Source: Tillus elongatus (lineage: Eukaryota; Arthropoda; Insecta; Coleoptera; Cleridae). From it: a stretch of DNA of 64,000 nt. Location: NCBI GenBank assembly GCA_964006375.1, contig OZ023265.1:9053660-9117659 (forward strand). The letters run 5' to 3'. A model generated the notes under the pieces. That model was not told the DNA's origin and did no database searches. It saw only the letters and a list, made by a program, of their open reading frames with translations. Of this stretch, positions 32,164 through 60,780 are shown piece by piece. How positions within the stretch are numbered: position 1 is the first letter of the stretch; the number at the start of each line of letters is the position of its first letter. The translations under genes were made by a program, and so were the position numbers.

Positions 32164-32224
32164 ATATTATTTCATTTTTGCATTTTTTATCGAAATATGA
32201 TACATGTTTGTAAGAAAAAAATAT

Positions 32225-32615
32225 CGAGGCGCAGTAAGCGCGTTTTGGGAGAGAATTTTCATTAAATGCTTCAATTTTCAATAACTCAACTTGCTTATAA
32301 CCTAAGGTATATTGGCTAGGTTTTGTCCAGTTTGGTCGGAAACGTTTTGAGTTTGTTTTCGGAAAATGTTTGTACATCTTCAAACAATACGTTATCTTGA
32401 TAAAATATGGTGTATTGTTTCTACTATATAGGTTATACAGGTAACCACATTAAGGTCTGCTTGCATTATATATACATATTTTTTTTAGTGAATTTTCGTA
32501 GAAAAAATTCACTAATGGGAAGATCTCGACTTTTGAATTTTGAAAACAATTTTGCAAATGAGCGCGAACTAGGACCCCTAGAACCCATATCCGGGGTCAG
32601 TTTCAATTTTTATAT

Positions 32616-32704
<89 letters not shown>

Positions 32705-33310
32705 ACCAATAACTCAAAAAATTATTGGCCGATTTTGATAAAATTTGGCATGTACCTTTCTTTTGTAAATGGCTTGGATAAGTTCGTTAGTCAGAAAAAT
32801 CGGAGGAGGTTTTCCGGGAAAATTTTGAGTTTTCTTTCGAAAAAAATTCTTATCTCAAAAAGTAATAAGCCGATTTAAATAAAATTTGGCATGTACCTTT
32901 CTTTTGTAAATGGCTTTGACAAGTTTGTTAGTCAAGAAAATCGGATGAGGTTTTCTGGGAAAATTTTAAGGTTTCATTCGAAAAAAATTTTTTATCTCAA
33001 TGAATAATTGGCCGATTTTTATAAAATTTAGCATGTACCTTCCTTTTGTAAATGGCTTTGACAAGTTTGTTAATCAGAAAAATCTGACGAGGTTTTCTGG
33101 AAAAATTTTGAGTTTTCATTTAAAAAAAAATTTATCTTAAAAAATAAAAAATCTATGATAACCAAATTTGGTAGGTAGGTTTACTATATTAAAAGTAAAC
33201 TATACACCCAAATTTAGATTTCTATGTTACAAGAAAAAAAAGTTATAATAAAATATTTTGTGGCAGAACATTTCTATGAAAATTCACTACCATAACGCAC
33301 TTGCTGCGTC
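32225..33310. repeat. GACGCAG-TIR element with (AT)n and a triplicated 142-nt unit
   Basis: It starts AGGCGCAGTAAGCGCG and ends CGCACTTGCTGCGTCC, inverted versions of one another. Inside are an embedded hairpin end (32486-32520), the CTAGAACCCATATCCGGGGT block and (AT)n at 32618-32700. Three tandem units with starts near 32713, 32854 and 32996 follow, each containing AAAATTTGGCATGTACC (or a close variant) and TTTTGTAAATGGCTT. No coding. Confidence 0.8.
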
Positions 33311-33315
33311 CAGGC

Positions 33316-33645
33316 TTTTTTTATTTCAACAATACACCACGAGGGCTCACAGCCTAAATACTATCGTACCGTGGGTGTCGACAAGGAGGAAAGAGGCAAC
33401 TTGCTAATTCTGGACTTGAAGGTGTGGAGGTTCGGCGGAGAGGGAAAACATGTGCCGGCAAGAAATTCTACAACTTGGAAGTCCTCGGGACAAAAGAGCG
33501 GGCATAACATGATGTTCTATGTCTGGTGACCTGGACAGTAAAAGGGTGCATTCGCTCTTTTCCCCTGGTAGGTCTGTTGGGGCAGCAGGTGGAGGGACTA
33601 TAGAAAAAAGCTCCTCTGAGCAGTGCCCGTGCAGATGTCTATAAA

Positions 33646-33676
<31 letters not shown>

Positions 33677-34372
33677 GGGAGAGAGAGAGGGAGAGAGAGA
33701 GGTCACCAACGGCACGTCGGTGGGCAAGGGATGGCAGCCTTTGGGTGAGGGTAGGGTCACCGATGAGACGTATAGCTCTCTTCTGAATGGAGTCCAGGAA
33801 AGCGAATGTAGAAGCGGGAGCGGCACCCCAGATGTGGGAGCAGTATTTGAAGTTTGGCCTTATTTGTGAAGTATATAAGGTATAGAGATTACCTAGTGAA
33901 AAGTATTTGCGAGCCCGGAAGAGGAAACCTAATTTCTTAGCAGCCGCTTCTGCAATTGATGTGACATGTTGGTGCCAATTGAGATTTCGATCCACAGAAA
34001 TACCAACAAGTGAGGACTCATTACTTTGAATAACTTGGTTGTTCATTGTGATGGGTCTAGGGCTGGTGTATTTCTTATGAGATAGAAAGCAAGGTTTCCC
34101 AGTCTAATATTTTTTGGAGATCCACAGAGACAGAACTCTCCATGAATCTGCGATCCTCATCGAATTGGGGTAAATAGACAGGCTTAGAATATTGTATATT
34201 TGAGTGGATGGTGTTGTCATACGCGTAACTGTGAAATGCGTTGGATGTGCTAGAGAGGAGGTCATTGATATGGAGAAGAAACAAAGTAGGGGCTAAAGCT
34301 GAACCTTGAGGGGCTGCATTAATTGGATACAGTTTAGAGGAATGGTCATCCACGACAACAGAGATTTGCTAT
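33316..34372 (-). mobile_element. LINE A copy 3 with (GA)n expansion inside the coding region
   Basis: The minus strand shows QGSALAPTLFLLHINDLLSS, HSYAYDN (decayed YADD), LVGISVDRNLNWHQHV, RARKYFSLGNLYTLYTSQIR and the C-terminal tail. At 33646-33702 the stretch encoding LSLFYRHLHGH has expanded to a (GA)n microsatellite. The element is bordered on both sides by the same GACGCAG-family terminus (33283-33311 and 34388-34425). Confidence 0.85.
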
Positions 34373-34377
34373 TAAAA

Positions 34378-34430
34378 ACATTTTTATGAAAATTCACTTC
34401 CATAACGCACTTGCTGCGTCCAGACTTTTT
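34378..34430 (+). repeat. GACGCAG terminus right of LINE A copy 3
   Basis: TATGAAAATTCACTTCCATA, then ACGCACTTGCTGCGTCC, near-duplicate of 33280-33311. It is either a second repeat copy or part of a long target duplication. Confidence 0.75.
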
Positions 34431-34882
34431 TTAGCTTCGAGTTATATTAGTGCAATACACCTCCTTGACTTCATGATAATTCTTTACCACTACAATTTAC
34501 ACTCAAATGACAGTCAAAAAAATAAATGTGTATTATTATTCCACTTTCGTGACGGACTTCCTTATTTCTCAAATAATTATGAAACGTTTTAAGTGTAATC
34601 AAGTTAATTATATTTCATACAGGCGGATAATTTGCTATAATTCACGATACTCGATTACCTTTTGTGGCTGGTTCCGAAAGGCTTCACGAACATTGTTGTT
34701 GATTTATCACTTAACGAAGAAACAATACTTTTTAGTGTGTAAGTTTTTTTGTTTGCTAAAAACCCCCGTCCAAGATATTTAGACTCGCCTTCTGAATATT
34801 AATGATACGCTGATTAGCAACGATAAATTCGCCTTCAAGATAGCATTAATCTTGTCATACGAGATTTTTAAGCATACCTACG

Positions 34883-34890
34883 TATAAAAG
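34883..34890 (+). promoter_or_regulatory. TATA box of takeout-like gene 1
   Basis: TATAAAAG lies 79 nt upstream of the ATG at 34962. A candidate initiator TCACATT is at 34914-34920, its A 33 nt from the first T of the box, the same spacing as in the paralogue. Confidence 0.7.
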
Positions 34891-34961
34891 AGTTTACTCC
34901 ATATAGATATATTTCACATTCTGTCATTTGATACAAGTTTCACGATATCTAAATATTCATC

Positions 34962-46469
<11,508 letters not shown>

Positions 46470-46543
46470 ATAATACAAAAGTTAAATCAAATTTTGTGAT
46501 AATTGTATTTATTGTAATAGTTTAAATTATTGTAATCATTAAA

Positions 46544-46549
46544 AATAAA
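46544..46549 (+). promoter_or_regulatory. Candidate polyadenylation signal, takeout 1
   Basis: AATAAA 75 nt after the stop codon of takeout-like gene 1. LINE B copy 3 begins about 35 nt further on. Confidence 0.6.
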
Positions 46550-46579
46550 TAAATGATATTAAATTTACGTATTTTTTTG

Positions 46580-47030
46580 TTCCCTCAGGGCTCGTCCGCG
46601 GCCTTGCCGCCCCGATAGCACCGCAACCCTTGGTTGATTGTGCATACCCTTAGTCTTACTCCACCCATTCCAAAATCACTGTGCCTTGAACTAGTCTGCA
46701 CAGCGATTGGTAGGGTGAAGTTTTATATTGCTCTGTCTCCGGTCTAGAGTGACCGTAGATCAGTTGTCTTTTCCGGTCCAGAGCTATACACTCACACAAG
46801 ATGTGCTGGGCTGATTCCTCCCCCTCGCCGCAGAGTCTGCATGCGAGGTCCCCTTCGAACCGCCCCATTTTATGCAGGTGTTTCTTGACGGCCATGTGTC
46901 CCGTCAAGAGACCTGTTGTGTTTCTGAGCTGTCCTCTGCTAAGGTTTAGCAGCTCCACAGCTCTCTTTGAACTGGGTCCGTCAATTATTGACTTCCCATG
47001 TCTGAGCCCTGGACAGTCCGCCCAGTAAAA
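46580..47030 (-). mobile_element. LINE B copy 3 (C-terminal fragment)
   Basis: The minus strand encodes LLNLSRGQLRNTTGLLTGHM, then CRLCGEGEESAQHILCEC (zinc knuckle), ending VILEWVE with a stop near 46656. The 3' tail is close to copy 1 at 10545. 5'-truncated; cleaner reading frame than copy 1. It lies just past the 3' end of takeout gene 1. Confidence 0.87.
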
Positions 47031-47043
47031 TTTACGTTTAGTT

Positions 47044-47725
<682 letters not shown>

Positions 47726-47730
47726 CGTGT

Positions 47731-47915
47731 ATACAGGGTGACGCATTTCTACGGCAAGGCTCAATATAATTGTTATTATGCAAGATACGAGAAAAAATTG
47801 TATACGTTATCTATAGGGTGTTTTGAGCTGCATCTTATAAAGTGATTTTGACAACCACAGGCTGGCCTATAAGTAGTTGGTGAAAGCTACTTTTTTTTTG
47901 AACATTCCTTATTGC
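47731..47915 (+). mobile_element. Small MITE copy
   Basis: CAGGGTGACGCATTTCTACG after a TA, then the same body as 32004-32163, ending near TTGAACATTCC. Confidence 0.7.
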
Positions 47916-47961
47916 ATTTTTGCATTTTTCATCGAAATATGATGCATGTGTGTAAAAAAAA

Positions 47962-48265
47962 TCGAGACACAGTAAGTGCGTTTTAGTAGCGAATTTTCAT
48001 TAAAAGCTTCAAAATTCAATAACGCAATTTGCTATCAAGGCTCGTGAGCTAGAAAACGAATTGTCTGGAAATGTTTAAAGTTTATTTTCGGAAAATTGTT
48101 GTACTTTTTCAAACAAGTTATGTTGGTAAAATATGGTACATTGTTCCTACTATATAGGATATACCGGTGACCAAATTGATTCCTGCTTGCATTAAACAGA
48201 CATATTTTTTATTAAAAACATTTAAAAAACATTTACTTCCATAACGCACTTGCTGCGTCCAGACT
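47962..48265. mobile_element. Short GACGCAG-TIR element, about 305 nt
   Basis: Left end GAGACACAGTAAGTGCGTTT and right end AACGCACTTGCTGCGTCC are inverted repeats. The interior is homologous to 32225-32490 without an (AT)n tract. It looks like the minimal form of the family. Confidence 0.7.
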
Positions 48266-48682
48266 TTTTTTATCAAACAAACGTCTTAGGCACTACTTAC
48301 TTATAATGCTTTTTGCAAAAAAATATGGACACAGAACTAGCGTTATGATAGCGAAATTTCATAAAATTCTTTTAAACTATAGTAACTTTATTTTTCGTTA
48401 ACCTAGAAACTACAGTGTGTGAAACTTAATAGTGTAGCAGCATTAGCATTCTGTTGTTTTTTGCAAAATTTAAACCAAATGGGTTTCAAATAACAGGGGC
48501 GATCAAGGCCTATATTTAAGACCAGAAAATCACTTGCCATATTGAAATGCAAGGCCACCTACAATGCAAAATTTTGTGGTAAAAATCCAAAATTCATATT
48601 TTTTTCAAATAATTTTATTGGCAAAACTTGTTCTAAATCATTGAAAAACCCTAAGAGCAGTTTGATAAAATGAAAAATAGAG

Positions 48683-49047
48683 TTGTTAGATATGGATGTT
48701 AATTGCACTTGTTGATATTACCTGGGATGGTGATATTGAATCCATAGGTAAACACTTGATATACTTTATTATTTCACTAACTGAATAAACTATATGATAC
48801 ATTTAACTATAATACAATTACAACAGTACATGAGTACATAGCAGATAACTGACCGAGCGTGGATGACGTGTGTTCACTGTAGCGGTTGGTAGATAAGAGA
48901 GAGATCGCTCTGGTGTTTCTTCGTTGCTGTAGATCTTGACAGCTGGCTGTCGCAGAACATAACGTAACGTTTAACTGTCAAGAGTATTTATGCAGAAACA
49001 CAGAGTAGTGTTGACGGAAACACTGCGGTCGGAACCACCGCCACATT
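48683..49047 (-). mobile_element. Solo LTR candidate
   Basis: The minus strand runs TGTGGCGGTGG to ATATCTAACA. It has the TG...CA ends of an LTR, a TATA-like TAAATAC and an AATAAAG polyadenylation-like motif in a plausible order, with richer GC in the first half. No matching second LTR, no internal genes and no target duplication were found, so the call is tentative. Confidence 0.35.
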
Positions 49048-49189
49048 AGACATAACTATAGTAAAAAGTATTTATTTAAGTCCTAAATTATGTTTCCATG
49101 AATTTACAGCAGAAAATGTGTCAAAAAACATTTTATATTCAACCGTTATTTGCACTAATACATAATTCAATCTATTTTTTATATAACTC

Positions 49190-49888
49190 TAAAAATACTT
49201 CACTGATTAGGACCAGATTTGGGAATTACCCTTATTTTGTTAATGGCTTGGATGAGCTCGTTCATCAGATTTCAAAGTCCAATTTTTCTCAACAAACAAT
49301 TAAAAAAGATTTCAAATTCTTTAAGTGATTAAAACGAAAATCTACAACTTAGAAGAACATAGAAAGACGTGGTTGTGTACTAATTTTCAAGTATTTTGCT
49401 CAAAGAAAAATAAAGTTATTCGAAATTAAAATTACACTAATCCTCGGCATCATTTCATATTATGTAATGCATTATCTACAATGTTGTACACAAACAGATG
49501 ACGTTACCTGTACTCTTATGCCATTTAAATAAATGGTGGATAAAAATCTAAACAATGCAAGTTACAAGTATCATTGCAAGATGTCAGAATGTAGAACATT
49601 GCGAAATGTACGACAGGGACGCCATCTCGGTGCGGAACCAGGTAGTATCTAGTTAACACAAAATGTTATAGATGGAGACTGTGTACCATCAACTAACAAT
49701 TTTATAAATTGTCAGCCCTAGCCCATTTCTTTCCTAATACCGGAACAATGTTTGCTTTCAAAAGCCCAATGCAGCATGCGACTGCAAGGGGCTTGATAGC
49801 TGATTGACGTTAGATGACACCGCTGATCTTTAAGAGCAGCAAGTAGCTTACAAGCTTAACAAGCGCATTATTTCTACGCTTCGTAGCT
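49190..49888 (-). repeat. Dispersed repeat (reverse copy of the 12160/53225 family)
   Basis: Reverse complement landmarks shared with 53225-54015: ATTTCTACGCTTCGTAG, CAGCAAGTAGCTTACAAGC, GGGACGCCATCTCGGTGCGG and AGATGACGTTACCTGTAC. Its left end carries the AATACTTCACTGATTAGGAC block seen next to (AT)n tracts. It interrupts LINE A copy 5 at 49888. Confidence 0.78.
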
Positions 49889-50955
49889 TGGGGGCAGTAT
49901 TCGAGGTTTGGTCTTATTTGTGAAGTACATAAGGTATAGAGATTAGCTGGTGAAAAGTATTTGCGAGCCCGGAAGAGGAAACCTAATTTCTTAGCAGCCG
50001 CTTCTGCAATTGATGTGAAATGTTGGTGCCAATTGAGATTTGGATCCACCAAAATGCCAACAAGTGAAAAGGACTCATTACTTTGAATAACTTGGTTGTT
50101 CATTGTGATGGGTCTAGGGCTGGTGTATCTCTAGGAGATAGGAAGCAAGACTGCGATTTGGTGGAGTTGAATTGTACAAGATTTCCGCAGTCTCATATTT
50201 TTTGGAGATCTACAGAGACAAAACCCTCCATGAGTCTGCGATCCTCATCTAATTGGGCTAAAGAGACAGGCATGGGATATTGTATATTTGAGTGGAGGGT
50301 GCTGTCATCCGCATAACTGTGAACTGGGTTGGATGTGCTAGAGAGGAGGTCATTAATGTGGTGAAGAAACAAAGTAGGGGCTAAAGCTGAACCAGGCCAT
50401 AGACCGGAAGTTTATTAAGCAGCGCTGCGTGCCAGACCTGGTAGAATGCTGTGGATATGTCTAGAGCGACAATTTGGGATTCACCGTGTAGTTCCATAGA
50501 CTTGCTTCAAGAATGGGTGACAAAGGAAAGGAGGTCGGAAGGTGATCTGCGCTGACTGCCTGTCGTGGATTAGAATGTGTTTTCAAGAAATTTTATTAAT
50601 TCGGTGTTTATATACTTTTCCATCACTTTAGAGAGGACTGAAAGGAGAGAAATAGGCCTGTAGTTGCTAGGAAGCGCTTTGGATCCTTTCTTGGGGACGG
50701 GTTGTACTTGGACAGTTTTCCAGTTACTAAGGAATATGCCTCTATTGTAAGATGTCTGAAACAGACGAGTCAGGACAGAAGCAAGTTCTGGTGGGCATTT
50801 TTTGAGAACAATTACTGGGATCTCGTCAAGGCCAAAGGCTTTCCTGGTATTAAGAGGAGAGAGCATTTTTCGTACCTTTTTAGTTTTGAAAACGATATTC
50901 GTCATTTTATGCCTGACATTGGGGACTGTTGGTGGTTGAACATTTGGTTGAATAT
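49889..50955 (-). mobile_element. LINE A copy 5 (includes N-terminal RT domain)
   Basis: The most 5' LINE A sequence in the window. The minus strand at 50905-50570 gives LNTRKAFGLDEIPVIVLKKC, then VPKKGSKALPSNYRPISLLS (RT motifs 1-2a). The palm and LVGILVDPNLNWHQHF segments follow, with deletions near 50390 and 50560. The 3' end is lost to the repeat at 49190-49888. Confidence 0.83.
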
Positions 50956-50956
50956 T

Positions 50957-51115
50957 AAAAAAAATTCTCGTGGTTCATGTATTCAGGGTCATTGTATGCA
51001 TGCATAAGGGGAAGAAGAACCTCCAGGAGGAAGAGGGTTTAAAAACACGGGAGTTCTCCTTCCCCTTGTGCATGCATAAAATTACCTTCAAAGCATAAAG
51101 CACACGAAAAAATTC
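50957..51115. repeat. Dispersed repeat shared with 22719-22885
   Basis: TCGTGGTTCATGTATTCAGG and TGTATGCATGCATAAGG with a mirrored TTGTGCATGCATAA at the other side. It lies between LINE A copy 5 and SINE copy 3. Confidence 0.6.
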
Positions 51116-51194
51116 TTGGGAGCAACCCCCCAAGAAATTTACTAGACCTGGGTATAGTAGACAGGGTTTAAAAGAAGTATTGCTGCAAGTATAG

Positions 51195-51560
51195 GAACCT
51201 CAGTGGTTCAGGGGTAAGAACGTGTGCCTCTGAACCGAAGGGTACTGGGTTCGATCCCAGGTTACTCCTTTCACTTTTTCAGTACAAACTGTAACATTAA
51301 CATCAACCGAGGTTCTGGCATTGCATTTGAGCAAGTTGAATGTCTGCACGTTCCGCCCTTCGGAGGGGGCGTAAAGCCGTCGGTCCCGTGTCCATGCGAT
51401 GTTGGGCACGTTAAAGATCCCTACCCTCTTTACAGAAAGACAGGGGTTCGGCAAAATTTCCAGGATAGTGAGGTGAAACTGCTCCCTGGCGTCGGTGATT
51501 GGCCATAGTCGCGGAAATAGGCCGACGTTAAATAAACAAAACACACACACACACGCTGCA
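51195..51560 (+). mobile_element. tRNA-derived SINE copy 3
   Basis: A box TGGTTCAGGGG (51204-51214), B box GGTTCGATCCC (51248-51258). The body is near-identical to copy 1, with an AC-rich tail AAACAAAACACACACAC leading into (AT)n. Confidence 0.88.
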
Positions 51561-51561
51561 A

Positions 51562-51699
<138 letters not shown>

Positions 51700-51724
51700 G
51701 TTTATTAAATAATAGAACTTGTTG

Positions 51725-51860
51725 ATTGATTGAACAAAGCGAGAGGCCCCGGGCTCGATTCCGGGCGGGTCAATTAACTTAGCCTCGAAAATTTGCAAAT
51801 CAATAAATAAAGTTCGGAGAATTGCGCTATCGTCCTGAGATTCCACGGTTATTAAATAAA
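51725..51860 (+). mobile_element. Second SINE type, 3' part
   Basis: B box GGCTCGATTCC at 51752-51762 inside CCCCGGGCTCGATTCCGGGC (a T-arm-like stem), then a body with AAGTTCGGAGAATTGCG and an ATTAAATAAATAAA tail. The A-box half is missing. Confidence 0.55.
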
Positions 51861-52311
51861 TAAAAAAATATATAAATATTTTGTTGGGGTTATTTCATAT
51901 CTATGTAAATAATTAACTAGTTTTGTTGTTGTCGATGCTTGAGGAAAATAGGGAATAAAAAATCAATTAAAAACGATAACTTTGTTGGGTAAGTTTTTAA
52001 CTACATCATAACAATAAGATAAGCGCTAAGAACATAAAAATAACCAAATATTGACCAACCTCCTCAAATAATCAACTAAATGTGGGTAAAACACAAATTC
52101 CCATTATTTCACACCAATCTGACGTCATTATTGACTTGTGTTTGTTCTTTTCATTAAAAAGGTTCTCCAGTGCGTTTGCACTAAAAATGTACGTAGTTGA
52201 AAAAGTTTTTTTATCTTCAAGCCGAAATCATAAAAAGATTTTATGTGAGCACACACATATTTGTAATAGTAAAATTATGAATAATGTAAAATGATTTTAC
52301 TAGTTCGCACC
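51861..52311. other. Upstream region of takeout-like gene 2
   Basis: AT-rich intergenic DNA. A short run at 52109-52145 contains CTGACGTCATTATTGAC, which includes a TGACGTCA palindrome (CRE-like) about 195 nt upstream of the TATA box. No gene. Confidence 0.45.
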
Positions 52312-52348
52312 TATAAAAGAATGTTTATTGTTAAATCTAAGCTCAGTC
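52312..52348 (+). promoter_or_regulatory. Core promoter of takeout-like gene 2 (TATA plus initiator)
   Basis: TATAAAAG at 52312-52319 and TCAGTC at 52343-52348, a match to the arthropod initiator consensus TCAGTY. The initiator A is 33 nt from the start of the box and about 50 nt before the ATG at 52396. Confidence 0.78.
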
Positions 52349-52395
52349 TTTTTCTGTGATTTACTATCGGATAAGTATCAATAAGAAAAGTTAAA

Positions 52396-57372
<4,977 letters not shown>

Positions 57373-57402
57373 CAGCCCCTACACAAATTGTATATAGATG
57401 AA

Positions 57403-57408
57403 AATAAA
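57403..57408 (+). promoter_or_regulatory. Candidate polyadenylation signal, takeout 2
   Basis: AATAAA 31 nt after the stop codon at 57370-57372. Confidence 0.65.
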
Positions 57409-57599
57409 CAATTTTTTTAGTTTCTTACTTTGTTTATTATACTTTTTGTGTGTTTTGGAAAGTGTTAAATATGCTTTCATTAGCCTCTTAGTTTAGTAAA
57501 TGTGTCATTTAACTGTTTCAGAATATAGTGTGAAATTATATAGCTATTTTCAACAATAACTTTTTTTATAGATGTCAAAAAAATGGTATATTACAACTT

Positions 57600-58095
<496 letters not shown>

Positions 58096-59189
58096 AAAAC
58101 CTCTAGACGCAGCATGTACGTTATGGTAGTGAATTTTCATAAGAATTGTACACTATTAGTAAGATATATTATAAAAACTAATTCTTTAAATTTAAATGGA
58201 CTTTGGAGATCGGTTTTAGAGTCCCAGTTAGCGATTTTTTGAAAAAAGTTATATTTTATATGGATTTAGATTCAAATTTGGTCTTAGATATAATATGTAA
58301 GTACTGCAAGTGCCTTTAAAAAAATTGTGTTATAAATTTCATTGAAGTTACAAACGTTTTTCAGAAAAAATAAATGATTTACAAAGGGAATGTACCCGTC
58401 GAATTATAAAAATATGTAAGTGCTGCAAGTGTCTTAAAAAATGAGTTACAAATTTCATTAAAGGTACAAACGTTTTTGAGAAAAAATAATTATTTACAAA
58501 GGGAATGTACCTGTCGAATTATAAATATGACAGGTATTTTTCCATATTAATTGCTTGGATGGTTTTGTTTTAGTCAACCCATCAGTTTTTGCAAACAATA
58601 AACAACAAAAAAGGTTTTTTATGTTATGGTAGAAAACTTTCGTAAAAATATTTCAAATCCGATAGCTCAATAAATTTCCCATTAAGCCAGAATCTTCAAT
58701 CTTGAACCTTAGTAACACCTATGTAAACGCACGTAGGTAATAAATTAAAGAAAAATAACATATTGAGCTTCGTTTTGTTTCAAAAAGCCTTTTTTGTTGT
58801 TTATTGTTTGCAAAAACTGGATGGGTTGACTAAAACAAAACCATCCAAACAATTAATAAGGAAAAATACCTGTCATATTTTTAATTTGACAGGTACATTC
58901 TCTTTGTAAATAATTAATTGTTTTCTGAAAAACCTTTGTAACTTTAATGAAATTTGTAACACAATTTTTTAAAGACACTTGCAGTATTTACATATTATAT
59001 CGAAGACAAAATTTGAATTTAGTAGCTCCATATAAAACATATTTTTTTTTAAATAATCGCTAACTAGGATTCTAAAACTGATTTCAAAGGTCAATTTAAA
59101 TTTAAAGAATTAGTCTTAATAGTAGGTATATCTTACTAACAGAGTGCAATTCTTATGAAAATTCACTACTTTAACGCACTTGCTGCGTC
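58096..59189. repeat. Foldback element with GACGCAG termini and long arms
   Basis: Left arm 58103 onward (GACGCAGCATGTACGTTATG, AAGAATTGTACACTATTAGT) is the imperfect reverse complement of the right arm ending ACGCACTTGCTGCGTCCC at 59187. Arms meet around a spacer at 58625-58790 (AAAAAAGGTTTTTTA versus AAAAAGCCTTTTTTG). The left arm also contains a direct duplication of about 115 nt (58298-58412 and 58413-58525). No protein is encoded. Confidence 0.85.
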
Positions 59190-59860
59190 CCAAAAATTTT
59201 GTGATACTGGAACCAATAAGTATAAGTTAGTATTTGTTTCACTTGCTAGGTTATTAAAAATATTGAAGAACACAAATAACGATAAGCATGTGCTACTTAC
59301 ATTTGATCAACAATTGTGTCAGAAACTTTAGGACCAAATCAAAAGAACACTTTTTAATAACCACTCTAACATAATATGTGGAGATATAATAATAAAGAGC
59401 TTTATAACAACAAACGTGGCCAGTCGCTAACACTCCATGTAAGGATGCGTCGCAAAATAAAACCATAAACAATAATAACGAATCTTCGCATGTTTTGAGG
59501 TTAGATTGATATTTACAAGTGAATAGATTTCTGTATTATAATGCTACTGGCGCTGAAGCGTCGGAAATTAGTACTGAACTTTTAGTTTTAAACCATTTCA
59601 TTGAAGTGAAACTTCTATTTGGTATATTCTGTAATATAATAAAACATTTGAGTTTTAATAAATGTAAATAACATGTTGAGTGTCTCGCATTTTGGCGTCG
59701 GCAGTCGTCGGTCTGCGGCTCCCGTTTCGCGATGACAGTTGGCCATCATGCAGCGGTGTCAGATTGAGTAAATTAGAATTTATGATAAATCGAATGAGAA
59801 ATTATTGGTAACTCAACATTTATTAATATTTAGCCACATTTATTAACAGCTATATTGTGA
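59190..59860. other. Intergenic DNA, nothing recognised
   Basis: AT-rich, with a short GC-richer segment at 59690-59760. No coding frame or repeat-family landmark was found. Confidence 0.4.
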
Positions 59861-60064
59861 CGTCTCCTATGTATGTGCAAATTTTCATTCGAAACACTTC
59901 AATATTTCAAAAAATATTGCGTTTTACAATATTTTTTAACATTTTTTCTAAGAAAAATTAGACGCACGGCGCCCGCCTACGAACTCATTCAAGCCATTGA
60001 CAAAATCAAGACAATTCCCAAATTTTGTCGAAATCGGTCAAGTATTTTTTGAGTTAGCGGTTGG

Positions 60065-60159
<95 letters not shown>

Positions 60160-60780
60160 TATAAACATATATAAATTGAAACTGACCCCGGATATGGGTT
60201 CTAGAGGCCGTAATTCGCGCTCATTTGAATTTTTTTTCCAAAAGTCTTACCATCGATACCTCTCTATTAGTGAATCTTTTTAATTAAAATTCACTAAAAT
60301 TGATTGCCACTGATGACCGGAGAAATGCACAAAACCAAAATATTTTGTGTCGATAACAAAATCTATTGTATATTACAAACAAATATTAAGTTTTATTGAC
60401 GCAACAAGGTCAAAAAATAACATAAAAATTACTTTAAAACTTTTATAGTTTTTCTTCTTAAAATGCCAAAGTCGTAATTTGAAGCGTCAAAATTTGCAAT
60501 TTTTAGACGGAGAACCGGAAACACGCCGTTTTACAATGCCTTAGATTGCAACCTCAACCATAATTGTATTTCATTTCACTAAAATACTTGCAGAAAATTC
60601 ATTTCAAATAGAGCCCTCTCTCTGACGATTTGGCATTAGTTTCAGCTTTAGAGTTTGTGGTTTAATAGTCTATACTTTTTCGCGAGGTTTCGTAGAAAAA
60701 ATGCGTTTTTTGAAGAAGACCGCTACTTTAGAATTTTAAAAATATTCATCCAAAGGAGTGCTGCTAGTTTCGGGACCCAT
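59861..60780 (+). repeat. AT-core family copy, (AT)n at 60075-60155, plus foldback-arm relative
   Basis: Plus-strand order: GAGTTAGCGGTTGGATACAT, (AT)n, AAACTGACCCCGGATATGGG, ATTCGCGCTCATTTGAATTT, CATCGATACCTCTCTATTAG and the terminal hairpin to about 60295. 60340-60780 resembles 31260-31745 (AATTTGAAGCGTCAAAATTT, GTTTAATAGTCTATACTTTT). Confidence 0.82.

Noticed and set aside
32713..33140. CRISPR-like array of regular repeats
   Set aside because: Only three units of about 142 nt, head to tail with no unique spacers, inside a transposon in a eukaryotic genome.
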